A stretch of DNA of 64,000 nucleotides from Qipengyuania intermedia. GTDB lineage: Bacteria; Pseudomonadota; Alphaproteobacteria; Sphingomonadales; Sphingomonadaceae. Under the pieces are notes generated by a model. That model did not search any database, had not been told where the DNA came from, and was given only the letters and a program-made list of their open reading frames with translations. Every line of letters begins with the position of its first letter. Positions within the stretch are counted from its first letter, which is position 1. The stretch lies in NCBI RefSeq assembly GCF_019711615.1, contig NZ_JAIGNS010000002.1, forward strand, positions 359,501 to 423,500, written 5' to 3'. A program made the translations under genes and the position numbers. This document shows positions 7,460 to 16,243 of this stretch, piece by piece.

Positions 7460-8769
7460 AAATTCGTATTGTCAGCCTGCTCGCATCGGTCGCAGCCGGC
7501 TCAGTTCTCGCCTCCCCCGCGGCGGCGCAGCATGCCGGTCATTCGCCGGCGGAGCCGCAGCAAAGCGCCGAGGCGCAGGCTGACGCGAAGACGAAGTGCG
7601 AGGAAGAAGCCGAGCGCCATCGCGCGATGGGGCATCCGGTTGCAGATGGAGCATGCGAACCGGCTGCTCAACCTGAAGCCGCCATGGACCGCTCGCAGAT
7701 GGATCACTCAACCATGGATCATGGTGCGATGACCGCTCAGGATGGCCATTCTGGCATGACAATGCCTGTGGACGCTGCCCGTCCACAGGCATCGCCCGAA
7801 AGTCATGAAGGAATGGATCACGGCTCGATGCCGCAGGGCAAGCCCGCCGAAGGCGCGATGGATCATTCGCAGATGAATCACGGCGAGATGGGTCAGGCGG
7901 AGGCCAGTTCGTCGATGGACCATGGGCAGATGGATCACAGCCAGATGAACCATGGGGAGACGCCTTCGCAGGACAGGCAGGGCATGGACCATTCGGCGAT
8001 GCAGATGGGCTCGGACGATGATATCCCGCTGCTGCCGCCTCCTCCAGAAGGAGGGAGCGGCCCAGCGCGCGCGGCGGTCGCCATCTGGGGCGAGGAAGCC
8101 ATGAACGAAGCGCGCCGCGAGCTTGTCCGCGAGACCGACGGAGGAATGCGCTTCTGGTTTCAGGGCGACCGGCTCGAGTACCGCGCCCGCGAGGGGAAGG
8201 ATGGATATCTGTGGGACATCCAGGGATATTATGGCGGCGACATCGACAAATTCTGGTTCAAGTCCGAGGGTGAGGGCAGCTTCGGCGAACCCATAGAAGG
8301 CGCCGATGTCCAGGCGCTCTGGAGCCGCGCCATTGCGCCCTTCTTCGATTTCCAGGCGGGTGTTCGCCAGGACCTGACCGGTCCGGAACGCACGCACGCG
8401 GTTATCGGTATCCAAGGGATCGCGCCTTACCAGTTCGAGGTCGATGCCGCGGCCTTCGTCTCCACCAAGGGCGATGTGACGGCGCGTTTTGAGGGCGAAC
8501 TTGATCAGCGCATCACGCAGCGGCTGATCCTTCAACCGCGTGCCGAAATCGCACTTTCCGCTCAGGATATTCCCGAACTCGGCATTGGCGCTGGCCTCGA
8601 CCGGATCGAGGCAGGTCTGCGTCTTCGCTACGAGTTCGCACGCGAATTCGCGCCCTATGTCGGCGTTTCCCAGGAATGGCGCATCGGCGACAGCGCGGAT
8701 TTTGCGCGGGCCGCCGGAGAGGATCCGAGCGTCACCAATTATGTCGTCGGTGTGCGATTCTGGTTCTGA
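7456..8769 (+). CDS. copB: Copper resistance protein CopB, outer-membrane beta-barrel
   Basis: 437-residue exported protein. A signal peptide ends near AAAQHAGHSP. The segment from about residue 25 to 190 is low-complexity and rich in MDHSQM/MDHGQM repeats, a likely copper-binding region. The remaining half is the CopB outer-membrane domain with alternating beta strands and a terminal aromatic residue (GVRFWF), as expected for a barrel assembled by BAM. Its start overlaps the copA stop. Known role in the family: copper binding and tolerance together with CopA. Confidence 0.92.
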   Translation: MKIRIVSLLASVAAGSVLASPAAAQHAGHSPAEPQQSAEAQADAKTKCEEEAERHRAMGHPVADGACEPAAQPEAAMDRSQMDHSTMDHGAMTAQDGHSGMTMPVDAARPQASPESHEGMDHGSMPQGKPAEGAMDHSQMNHGEMGQAEASSSMDHGQMDHSQMNHGETPSQDRQGMDHSAMQMGSDDDIPLLPPPPEGGSGPARAAVAIWGEEAMNEARRELVRETDGGMRFWFQGDRLEYRAREGKDGYLWDIQGYYGGDIDKFWFKSEGEGSFGEPIEGADVQALWSRAIAPFFDFQAGVRQDLTGPERTHAVIGIQGIAPYQFEVDAAAFVSTKGDVTARFEGELDQRITQRLILQPRAEIALSAQDIPELGIGAGLDRIEAGLRLRYEFAREFAPYVGVSQEWRIGDSADFARAAGEDPSVTNYVVGVRFWF

Positions 8770-8793
8770 AATCTCAAAAAGGATAGAACTTCC

Positions 8794-9312
8794 ATGACCA
8801 AGACTTTGACACGCATCGCGGCGACTGCGCTTGTTGCCACGCTGATACCGCTGCCAGCCTTCGCGCAGCAGATGGACCACTCTTCCCATGCGAACCATCA
8901 GATGCACGCGATGGACGCTTCGGCGGACGATGTCGCGGGCGCTGAAGAAACCCTCAAGGCCTATCGCACCGCTCTTGAAGCGCGCGACGCGCAGGCAATG
9001 CGCGCGCTCTTCGCCGAGGACTCGGCGATCTTCGAGAATGGCAAGGCCGAAGGAAGCTTTGCCAATTACATGGAGCACCATTTGGGCCCCGAGCTCGACG
9101 CGATTGTGAGCTTCACCTTTACCGACCCCACGCTGACCGTCACCCGGATGGGGCACATGGCCCATGCCTATGAGACGTATGGCTATCGCATCGAACTTAG
9201 CGATGGCCGGGTGATCGAGCGCGACGGCGTGGCGACATCGGTGCTTGCTCACGATGCGGACGGGTGGAGAATCGTCCAGTACCATTCCTCGTCGCGCGCG
9301 CCGCGCAACTGA
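8794..9312 (+). CDS. Exported NTF2/SnoaL-like protein of copper locus
   Basis: 172-residue protein with a signal peptide (cleavage likely after PAFAQ), a short Met/His patch (MDHSSHANHQMHAMD) and an NTF2-like (DUF4440/SnoaL) fold indicated by ETLKAYRTALEARDAQAMRALFAEDSA-like and WRIVQYHSS segments. No enzymatic activity can be assigned. The Met/His patch right after the signal peptide resembles the repeats in CopA and CopB, which suggests periplasmic copper handling. It lies 24 bases after copB in the same operon. Confidence 0.75.
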   Translation: MTKTLTRIAATALVATLIPLPAFAQQMDHSSHANHQMHAMDASADDVAGAEETLKAYRTALEARDAQAMRALFAEDSAIFENGKAEGSFANYMEHHLGPELDAIVSFTFTDPTLTVTRMGHMAHAYETYGYRIELSDGRVIERDGVATSVLAHDADGWRIVQYHSSSRAPRN

Positions 9313-9339
9313 TTACGGCTTTCGAAGAGGTAGCACCGG

Positions 9340-10071
9340 TTGGCAACGCCGTCGCTGAAGCTGCGCCTGCATGTGCTCGGCAGCAAGATCCACAAATGGC
9401 TGGCGATTTTCGTCGGTGTCCAGGTTCTCTTTTGGATGGGAACCGGCGCCCTCATGTCGTTTCTCGACCTGGAAGAAGTTCGCTCCGAACATGTCGTTTC
9501 GCGTGAACAAGAGGCGCTGCCCGCCGATGCCCCGCTCCCGGCCTGGGTCGCAAACGACGGTACTCTTGCAGCGGTAACGACACGTTCGCTCGACGGCGAT
9601 GCCGTGACCGAGGTCCGCAAGGTTGACGGTAGCGTGAGCCTCCACGATCCGGTGACTGGGCGTAAACTCTCCCCCATCTCGGCGGCAACGGCAAAATCCA
9701 TCGCCTTGCGCGCATGGACCGGGCCGCGCACGACCATCGAGGCCGCACGGATCGTCGATGACCCCATCGGAACCGAGTTTCGCGGCCCTTTTCCGGCCTG
9801 GCAGGTCACCTATGCTGACGAGGCTTCGACGCGCATCTACATCGATGCCGCCAGCGGCACGCTCGGGGCGGCGCGCAGCGATACATGGCGCCTGTTCGAT
9901 TTCATCTGGGGCCTCCACATCATGGACTGGACCGAGCGCGACCGCATCAACAGTTGGTGGCTGCTGCTGTTCGGCATTGGCGGCACGATCATAGCCCTGT
10001 CGGGTTTCGTCCTGCTGGCGAACCGGATGCCGAGGCTGCGCCGCCGCGCAAAGAAGAGCAAGCTCGCCTGA
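9340..10071 (+). CDS. PepSY-domain inner-membrane protein
   Basis: 243-residue protein with an N-terminal membrane helix (about residues 20-42), a periplasmic PepSY-like domain with WQVTYADEASTRIYIDAASG, the motif RLFDFIWGLHIMDW and a second helix near residues 205-228, then a basic tail. PepSY-TM proteins occur in iron and copper loci; their exact role is unclear. The start is a TTG after AAGAGGTAGCACCGG, since no ATG is available upstream of the first helix. It is probably the last gene of the copAB transcript. Confidence 0.75.
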   Translation: MATPSLKLRLHVLGSKIHKWLAIFVGVQVLFWMGTGALMSFLDLEEVRSEHVVSREQEALPADAPLPAWVANDGTLAAVTTRSLDGDAVTEVRKVDGSVSLHDPVTGRKLSPISAATAKSIALRAWTGPRTTIEAARIVDDPIGTEFRGPFPAWQVTYADEASTRIYIDAASGTLGAARSDTWRLFDFIWGLHIMDWTERDRINSWWLLLFGIGGTIIALSGFVLLANRMPRLRRRAKKSKLA

Positions 10072-10226
10072 GCCCATGGGGCTTATTCGCGTGGGCGAAC
10101 GCCTTACCCTCGTTCGCCAGGCCGAACGCGGCCAGGAGCCGAATGCGTTCGACGATCGCGGTGATGCCGCCAGCAAGCGTGACCACCCGGGCGCACTTCA
10201 GTCGCGCTGAACTATCAAATTAATGC
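10072..10226. other. Intergenic region without a convincing gene
   Basis: It holds a 44-codon plus-strand frame (ATG 10076 to a stop near 10207) and an overlapping minus-strand frame. Neither has a ribosome-binding site or recognisable domain. Its end carries the ECF box for the next operon. Confidence 0.5.
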
Positions 10227-10251
10227 GAGGGGCACGCGGCTGCCGTGCGTA
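10227..10251 (+). promoter_or_regulatory. Putative ECF-sigma promoter of the DUF2231 operon
   Basis: GAGGG (10227-10231), 16 bases, CGTA (10248-10251), with the start codon 50 bases downstream. It is the fifth copy of the motif and the most diverged in the bases after GAGGG. Confidence 0.55.
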
Positions 10252-10301
10252 TCAGGCACATAGGTCGCACTTTAACTGCAGGGTCGGGAGACATACGAGA
10301 C

Positions 10302-10973
10302 ATGAAAGCCCCCTCATTTCTGGCGCTGCTCGCCGCAAGCCTGCTCTTCGTCGGACCCGTTCAGGCTCATGGCGACGAAAAGCACGGCGAAGAGGCGAGC
10401 GCCGCGCCTGCTGCCACCAATGGCGATGTGCACGACCAGGCGGCCATGGCACAGATGGGCGAGACTGCGGATGCTGGCGAGTCCTCCGGCGCGCACGATG
10501 AAGCGGGCGCAGCCCATGATGAGGCCGGTGGCCATGCGGATGAGAGCGAAACCGGCGTCATGGCCGTACTGAAAAAGCTGCATCCGGCAACGATCCACTT
10601 CCCGATCGCCTTGTTTTTCATGGCTGCGGCCACCGAATTGTTCGTGATGCGCCGGAAAGGAGCGGGCCTGGAAAGTGCGGTGCGCGTACTCGTCTACGGC
10701 GGAGCAATCGGCGCAGTCGTCGCAGTTCTGTTCGGATGGATTCACACCGGTCTGTGGTTCGGCGGCGATACTGTCATGCAAGTCCATCGATGGACCGGTA
10801 TGCTGATCGCGGTTCTCGGTATTGCGATGGCATACCTCGCGAGCAGGCCGAGCCAGAGCCGCGCATGGTTGCGCGCGTCGATCTTCTCCATGGCGGCACT
10901 CGTTCTCATCCAGGGGTTCCTTGGCGGCGAGCTCGCGCACGGACCGGACCATCTTGGCGTTTCGTGGCTCTGA
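10302..10973 (+). CDS. DUF2231 membrane protein with His-rich periplasmic segment
   Basis: 223-residue protein with a signal peptide (ending near VQAHGDEKH), a His/Asp/Glu-rich linker with HDEAGAAHDEAGGHADE, and a four-helix membrane domain opening with LHPATIHFPIALFF, the DUF2231 signature. The histidines of that motif suggest heme or metal binding, but the function is unproven. I chose the ATG at 10302, which begins a standard signal peptide, over an upstream ATG without one. It is the first gene of a two-gene unit with its own ECF box. Confidence 0.8.
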   Translation: MKAPSFLALLAASLLFVGPVQAHGDEKHGEEASAAPAATNGDVHDQAAMAQMGETADAGESSGAHDEAGAAHDEAGGHADESETGVMAVLKKLHPATIHFPIALFFMAAATELFVMRRKGAGLESAVRVLVYGGAIGAVVAVLFGWIHTGLWFGGDTVMQVHRWTGMLIAVLGIAMAYLASRPSQSRAWLRASIFSMAALVLIQGFLGGELAHGPDHLGVSWL

Positions 10974-10987
10974 AGGAGTTGAATAAC

Positions 10988-11395
10988 ATGCGAATTCTGA
11001 AATCGAACACCGCGATAGCATTTCTCGCGACCGCGCCATTGACGTTCGCTCTCGCCGCTTGTGACCAAGCGCAGGAGAGCACACCGGCTGCTGAGGTTTC
11101 GCCTATGGGCGGAACTGCGGTGATGCCTGGCACGGCACCCGAGGCGGGTCTTGCAGACCCGGCAACCTCTCCCTCCGAAAATGAGGCAGCGGCCGCACGT
11201 CAGGACGCTCTTTCGACAATTGGCGCCGCCACGCCTGCGTCACGGCGCGCTGTCCCGCCCGCATCACGCGCAACTGCCACACCCGCAGCGCCAGCAACGC
11301 GCACGCAACCCGCGAGCGAGGCGACCCCGCCCGCCGATCCCCATGCGGGCCATGACATGTCCTCGATGGCCGATCACGACATGGACAGCATGTGA
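10988..11395 (+). CDS. Met/His-tailed lipoprotein
   Basis: 135-residue protein with a lipoprotein signal (FALAACDQ, lipobox Cys near residue 25), a Pro/Ala/Thr-rich disordered middle and a C-terminal tail DPHAGHDMSSMADHDMDSM that mirrors the copper-binding repeats of CopA and CopB. Likely a membrane-anchored copper chelator or chaperone; this is inferred from composition only. GAAGGAG lies 8 bases before the ATG. It follows the DUF2231 gene by 14 bases. Confidence 0.75.
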   Translation: MRILKSNTAIAFLATAPLTFALAACDQAQESTPAAEVSPMGGTAVMPGTAPEAGLADPATSPSENEAAAARQDALSTIGAATPASRRAVPPASRATATPAAPATRTQPASEATPPADPHAGHDMSSMADHDMDSM

Positions 11396-11476
11396 TCGGG
11401 CGCGTTCCCCGGTGACACGGCTATTCAGGAGATACCCTGGGCAGGAAACCGCAACGAACATCGCAAGATCAGGAAA

Positions 11477-11575
11477 GGACGGCCCCGCCTCCCCCCGAAG
11501 CCCTGCGGGTTGCAGGTGCCCCCAAGGGGCCGTCCAGGAACCCCGCGTGAAGCCCAACCCGACTCGCGGGGTTCC
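11477..11575. repeat. Two adjacent long inverted repeats
   Basis: First hairpin: GGACGGCCCC (11477-11486) pairs with GGGGCCGTCC (11526-11535) and encloses a smaller stem CCTGC (11502-11506)/GCAGG (11512-11516). One base later a second hairpin begins: GGAACCCCGCG (11537-11547) with CGCGGGGTTCC (11565-11575). All stems are perfect. There is no T-run, so this is not a classic terminator. Confidence 0.75.
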
Positions 11576-11915
11576 GCTTGCCCGGCTTTGCTGTCCCCGT
11601 GCCAGGCGCTTGCCGGCATGGCATTGTGCTATGTGAGCAGCGCGCAGAAAATCGCCTCGATGATTATGAAAGCAACCGCATCTGTCGGAATCGGGAAAAG
11701 CCGGAGCGTTGTCGGCTTGGGAGGACGAAGGTAAGCGGTTCACTTAGCGTCTATGGATTGAGCCCGAAGTAGAACGGCCGCATTCGTCCAATCGACGAGC
11801 AGAGTATTTCATTCGATCTCAGACGCAAAACCAGCGCGGAAATAGACGGATATCCGCCAAAAAGGGCTGCTAGTCGCTGCCAATCGCAGATCCGTAGGCG
11901 GAGACCTAAACTGCT

Positions 11916-11940
11916 AGCGATTGGTGATTGATCGCTTTTT
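11916..11940 (+). terminator. Weak intrinsic terminator candidate
   Basis: AGCGAT (11916-11921) and ATCGCT (11931-11936) form a 6-bp stem followed by T's to 11940. No gene is recognised directly upstream on this strand. Confidence 0.4.
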
Positions 11941-12113
11941 GCCGTGGATTGAGAGTTTGGCCGAACGGCTTGTCTGCTTGAGAACAACACTAATAGCCGA
12001 CTGACCGCTAGCGGCCCCTTTCCAGTCAGCGATGGTGAACGAATACGCTACTAAATTTCTACGATGGCCCTTGTGTTACACCGTCCGATGCGAGCCCCCG
12101 CAACCATGAAAGA

Positions 12114-12146
12114 GGCCGCTTACCCCTTGAGGGTGGCGGCCTTTTT
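12114..12146 (+). terminator. Intrinsic terminator
   Basis: GGCCGC (12114-12119) pairs with GCGGCC (12136-12141), with further pairing inside, followed by TTTTT. It is oriented for plus-strand transcription, although no plus-strand gene is recognised for 700 bases upstream. This suggests a transcript in the gene-free region. Confidence 0.65.
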
Positions 12147-12277
12147 GCTGTTTACGGCCCGGTTGGAACTTCGACCACACGGTGTGGTCAAGAAAACTTC
12201 CCCTCAAAGCCGGTGCATTGCTTCAATCTTCAGCTTCCCGAACGGGGCTTCAGTAGCCATCGCTCGCTGGACCGTGG

Positions 12278-15200
12278 TTACTTCCGGGCCGAAGCAACAT
12301 TCCCTGCGCATGTGCGGATATCCAGATCGCGCTGGATGACGTCGCCAGTGTAGGACACGGTGATGGACTCGGCTCCAATCGGGCACAGACGCAGACGTTC
12401 GACCTGGCCGGGATCGATCTGGAGCTGGTATCGCCCGGGCTTGACGCGCTCGAAGAAGTAATAGCCGTCGAGCTCGGTCTTTGCGTAGCTGACGATTTCG
12501 CCCGCCTCGTCGAGCAGCCTCAGCCGGACACCGGAAACTCCCTTGTCGCGTCCTTCATCGACGAAGCGCGCGGTCCCTTCGATCTCGCTGAGCGCGACGA
12601 TCGGATAATCGATCGCATGGATGCGGCCCGACCTCGGGACAACATCGATGCCGCGTTTCGAGGGAGCGAGATCGATGTCCGGCAAGGTGCTGCTGTCGAC
12701 CTGGATTCCGACACGCTGCCCGATGCCCAGCCCGACGAGGCGGGCCACGCCCTCATCGTCGGACGTGGCGGTCTGGTTATACGCCACGAAGTCCACGCCC
12801 TCGATGGTTTCGTCGCGAGGACCGTAGATGCCGTCTCCATCCATGTCGCGGAAAGCCCTCAACGTGGCGCCGCCCGAGCTGGCCATCCCGGGGCGGGCCA
12901 GGAACAGGCTGCGTTTCAGCGGATCGCGCCCGAGGCTGAAGCCGAGCCGCAAGCCGACGAAATAGGATTGGTCGACAAACGAATAATTCGCATCGAGCGC
13001 CAGGCTGAATTCCTCGAACTCCCTGATGCCCGATGCGCCGAAGAAGGGCTTGGCCTCTTCGAAGACATAGCCCGCCTGGCCCCTGATCGAAGTTCGCTCG
13101 TCAAGCGCGTGATCGATCTGGACGCTGGTACTCAGGATATCGGTATCGGGCATGAGAGAGTAGCCCAGCGACAAGCGCCCGCGCGTCTTCGACCGACCGA
13201 GGGTTGCAAGGTCGAAGTTGCCGAAGAGCCGGTTGGTCGCTTCGAGACCGGCGCCGCTGATGCGGGAAAATTCCATGCTGTTCGAGACGAGGAGACCGCC
13301 CGCGCGGGTCGAGGCGCGAAGGCCGGTGGCAAGCGTATTGCGGCCATCGACCGTCTCGTAGGTGCGGAACCGGGCGCTAACCGGGATGGCTAGCCCCGCG
13401 CCTTCGCTGCCAAGTCCGAGAGTGGTATTGAAATCCACCTCGGTTGCCCGGCGCAGGTATTCGGTGCCCAATGCGACCGTCTCGTCCGGAAATTCACCGG
13501 TATATTCGGTATGGTTGACCGTAAGTGCGGAGCGTCCGAACCGTCCCCCGAGCCCGGCTGTCAGCGCCAGGGCTCCGCCATCGGCAATCCCGGCGTCGGC
13601 GCGCACGGCGATACCATCGAAGCCGGTCCGGATGCCTGCGGTGCCCAACCAGCGCTGTTCCCCATCGCGTTCGAACCATGCGCCGCCCAGGACCGTCGTC
13701 ACGTCGGAGGTGAGGCCAAAGGAGAGCTGGGCCGATGTGCGGAGCGAACCGTAGTCCCGCGGTTCGAAGAAGTTGGGTGCCTTGACGCCGAGGAGGTTCT
13801 TTTCGCGCTGCGTGGCGTCGAAGCTGTAGACCAGCTTGCCCTTGGCGAGGCGTCCGTCGCCCACGCTGATGCGTTCGACTTTCTCGCTGCGCTGCCCTTG
13901 GGGACCGAAAAATACCAGCCGGAACACGTTGAGACCGAAATCGACCGGAACCTGCAGGAATTCGTACTGGCCATTGACCGCTTCGCGGGTCGAGCCGATC
14001 AAAATGTCGTTGCGGTAGAGTTCCACTTCATACCCGGCGGGCAGAATGCCGCGCAGGTCGATCTGGTCGAACACCGAGCCCACGTCGGAAGGGGCGTTGG
14101 TGACCGTGAAGCCGCGCCCCGCAACGCTGCGCAGGCCGAGCGGCATCGTGTTCGAACTGACATCCCCGATCGCAAAGGACGTCGCATTCAGCGGTCCGAG
14201 CAGGTCAGCATCGGGATCCATGCGCCCGACCTTGAACAGCGATGCCGTCAATCCGTTGACGGTGTCGCCACTGAGATAGCTTTCCGCAGTCAGGTACCCG
14301 AGATCTCCGGCAAAGAGCATGTCGGCTTCCGCGCGCGTTCCGTAGGTTTGATCGGAAACCGCGCGCAGTTCGATATCCGCACTGGGAAAGGAAATCGGTT
14401 CATAGGCAAGGTCCAGCCGCTCGAAGTCCTTCGCTAGTGCCTTACCCTGCCGCGCTTCCAGCCGGGCGCGGCGGGCTTCGCGCGCGGATCGCTCTTCGAA
14501 GGGGAAGCGCTCGAGCGTGGTTATGTGGACCGTCTGTGTGCGCAGGTCGGGCTTCACCTCGAGCGGGAACAGGCTCTCGAACTGGTCGAGGCGGAGGAAC
14601 ATTTCCCCGTCGAAATCCGCCGCAAGGATCCCGTCTATCGCGATTGTCTTGTCGCCGGCCTGGATCGTGCCGTCGCGCAGGTCGATCGTCAGCGTACGGT
14701 CTTCGCTGAGGATCCAGCCATGCGCATAGCGGCCTTCGTCCGTGACGGTAATCGCGAGATCGAGAATACGCGCGATGCTGCCGAGGGGCAGGTATAGGCC
14801 CTGACGGGTGCCGTAAGCGATGATCGTGTCGCTTTCCTGCGCATTGTTGACGCGGACCTCCAGGATCAATTCGTCCTGGTACGAGATCAGGGGGCCGTCA
14901 TCGCCCAGATTTCCGCCGAGGCCCGGCGCAGATGCGAAAGCGGTGTTGGCAGTCGAAGCGGGCGACGCGGCTTCGTCGACCCCGGGAAGAACTGGCCCGC
15001 TTTTCGCCTGGGCTGCAGGCCTTTTGACGAGCGCAGCCGTCAGCGGCGCGTAAGATGCGACGGCTGCGGCAGAAAGAGCTGCCGGCTGTGGCTCCAGCCG
15101 AGCGGTATTCGTGCTCGTGACCGGCACACTCGGGCTTTCGCTCAACGGCTGAGTGACCGATGCCGGGCTGGACGGCGCGGCAATTACCCCGGCCTCGTCG

Positions 15201-16243
15201 ACACGTTCTGGCGACGTAGGCGCTAAGTTCGGAAGGAGGGCGGCAGAGGAACTGCCGGGGCGTGCGGCCAAGGCAGGCGAGGCCGGTTTCGCGCTTCCGC
15301 TCGCGGCCACCGGAGAGGCAGGCTCTTCAAGCGGCGCGATGGAGAGAAGTTCTTCCGCCTGCGGCCCGGGAAGCTCGGCGCCGGTAATGGGTGAGGCCGC
15401 CAGTTCCCGATCCCCGACAATCAGCCCTTCCTCGCCCCAGACCGCGCCCGTTCCGGTTGGAGCTGAGGTGTGCATATCCACCTGGAGGGGGGTGATCTGG
15501 CTCGATGCGAGCGGACTTGGCGAGGGGAGTAAACCGTCGCCGATCGTCCCGTCATCGCTCGGCGCGGAAACCTCGGCCAGTTTCGTCGGCCCGGCATCTA
15601 TTTCCGGCAAGGCATCGAGTGTGAGCGGGGCAAGTGCGGAGGTCAGCTCGAGCCGCGCGGTGCCGATCGAGATCGCGGGCCGCTGATCGCTGCCGAGAAG
15701 TATGGGTTCGTCGTCTGGTGATGCCAGAGTTGCAGGAGCAAGCGCCGGCTCGCCTACCGTCGCGGTTCCGACGGACACGACACTGGCCGTAAGAGGATCG
15801 TCGCCAACTTTTGCGGCATCGGTATTCGCCAGTTCTGCAGGCGCCGTCGACGCGGAACCGGGGACCAGCGGTGTGTAGTGCTCGATGGTCTCCGGCAGGG
15901 TAAGGTCGGCGAGTTCGCTCGCTGCATTCGGCAGCACGGATTTGGGTGCGCCGCCACCTTTCGCTTCCGGACTTTTAGCAACGGTTGGCAGCGCGCTGGC
16001 CGAGCCCAAAAGGCGAGGTCGCGTTGGAACAGCTTTCTCGGCTGCTGCCGCAGCCGGGCCGAAGCTCGGCGTGGGCAAGGGCTTGCGGAGACTGACCGAA
16101 GGGGCGTCCGCCTCGGCATCCTGCTTTTTGGGTTGGGGTAGTTTCGTGCGTTGCTGGTCCTGGCCCGGCCAGAGGCCGAAACCGACGGCTGCCGTAATCA
16201 GGCAAGCGGTTCCGGCACCACCAACGATAATCCGCTTGTTCAC
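12278..16243 (-). CDS. Outer-membrane usher-like protein with long Ala/Pro-rich N-terminal insert
   Basis: 1321-residue protein, the likely outer-membrane pore and assembly platform for the neighbouring pilins. Layout: an N-terminal hydrophobic segment (residues about 4-24, signal or anchor), about 420 residues rich in Ala, Pro and Ser with no fold signal, then from about residue 453 an usher-type N-terminal domain (SYQDELILEVRVNNAQ). It continues with a long beta-barrel region containing the plug/loop segment GRGFTVTNAPSDVGSVFDQ and ELYRNDILIG. The C-terminus is a Cna-B/SdrD-like domain (SGVRLRLLDEAGEI, then ELDGYYFFERVKPGRYQL). The start is GTG, overlapping the chaperone stop (GTGA). Ordinary ushers are 750-850 residues, so the insert and tail are unusual. 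It resembles alternate (TcfC-like) ushers more than PapC. Confidence 0.75.
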   Translation of the reverse strand: MNKRIIVGGAGTACLITAAVGFGLWPGQDQQRTKLPQPKKQDAEADAPSVSLRKPLPTPSFGPAAAAAEKAVPTRPRLLGSASALPTVAKSPEAKGGGAPKSVLPNAASELADLTLPETIEHYTPLVPGSASTAPAELANTDAAKVGDDPLTASVVSVGTATVGEPALAPATLASPDDEPILLGSDQRPAISIGTARLELTSALAPLTLDALPEIDAGPTKLAEVSAPSDDGTIGDGLLPSPSPLASSQITPLQVDMHTSAPTGTGAVWGEEGLIVGDRELAASPITGAELPGPQAEELLSIAPLEEPASPVAASGSAKPASPALAARPGSSSAALLPNLAPTSPERVDEAGVIAAPSSPASVTQPLSESPSVPVTSTNTARLEPQPAALSAAAVASYAPLTAALVKRPAAQAKSGPVLPGVDEAASPASTANTAFASAPGLGGNLGDDGPLISYQDELILEVRVNNAQESDTIIAYGTRQGLYLPLGSIARILDLAITVTDEGRYAHGWILSEDRTLTIDLRDGTIQAGDKTIAIDGILAADFDGEMFLRLDQFESLFPLEVKPDLRTQTVHITTLERFPFEERSAREARRARLEARQGKALAKDFERLDLAYEPISFPSADIELRAVSDQTYGTRAEADMLFAGDLGYLTAESYLSGDTVNGLTASLFKVGRMDPDADLLGPLNATSFAIGDVSSNTMPLGLRSVAGRGFTVTNAPSDVGSVFDQIDLRGILPAGYEVELYRNDILIGSTREAVNGQYEFLQVPVDFGLNVFRLVFFGPQGQRSEKVERISVGDGRLAKGKLVYSFDATQREKNLLGVKAPNFFEPRDYGSLRTSAQLSFGLTSDVTTVLGGAWFERDGEQRWLGTAGIRTGFDGIAVRADAGIADGGALALTAGLGGRFGRSALTVNHTEYTGEFPDETVALGTEYLRRATEVDFNTTLGLGSEGAGLAIPVSARFRTYETVDGRNTLATGLRASTRAGGLLVSNSMEFSRISGAGLEATNRLFGNFDLATLGRSKTRGRLSLGYSLMPDTDILSTSVQIDHALDERTSIRGQAGYVFEEAKPFFGASGIREFEEFSLALDANYSFVDQSYFVGLRLGFSLGRDPLKRSLFLARPGMASSGGATLRAFRDMDGDGIYGPRDETIEGVDFVAYNQTATSDDEGVARLVGLGIGQRVGIQVDSSTLPDIDLAPSKRGIDVVPRSGRIHAIDYPIVALSEIEGTARFVDEGRDKGVSGVRLRLLDEAGEIVSYAKTELDGYYFFERVKPGRYQLQIDPGQVERLRLCPIGAESITVSYTGDVIQRDLDIRTCAGNVASARK

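Larger units (their letters stand above)
11396..12277. other. Long intergenic region, no convincing gene
   Basis: About 880 bases between the metal island and the usher gene, with lower GC after about 11760 than the flanks. Only short frames without domains or ribosome-binding sites are present. It contains two adjacent long hairpins (11477-11575), a weak terminator (11916-11940) and a stronger one (12114-12146), all oriented for plus-strand transcription. It could be the remnant of a lost element or encode an untranslated RNA; nothing proves either. Confidence 0.6.

Noticed and set aside
10076-10207. 44-codon plus-strand frame after the PepSY gene
   Set aside because: No ribosome-binding site, hydrophobic segment or recognisable motif.
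12187-12215. TTTGAGGGG on the minus strand as a sixth ECF promoter
   Set aside because: No CGTA at the 16-base spacing, and the gene downstream on that strand does not start nearby.
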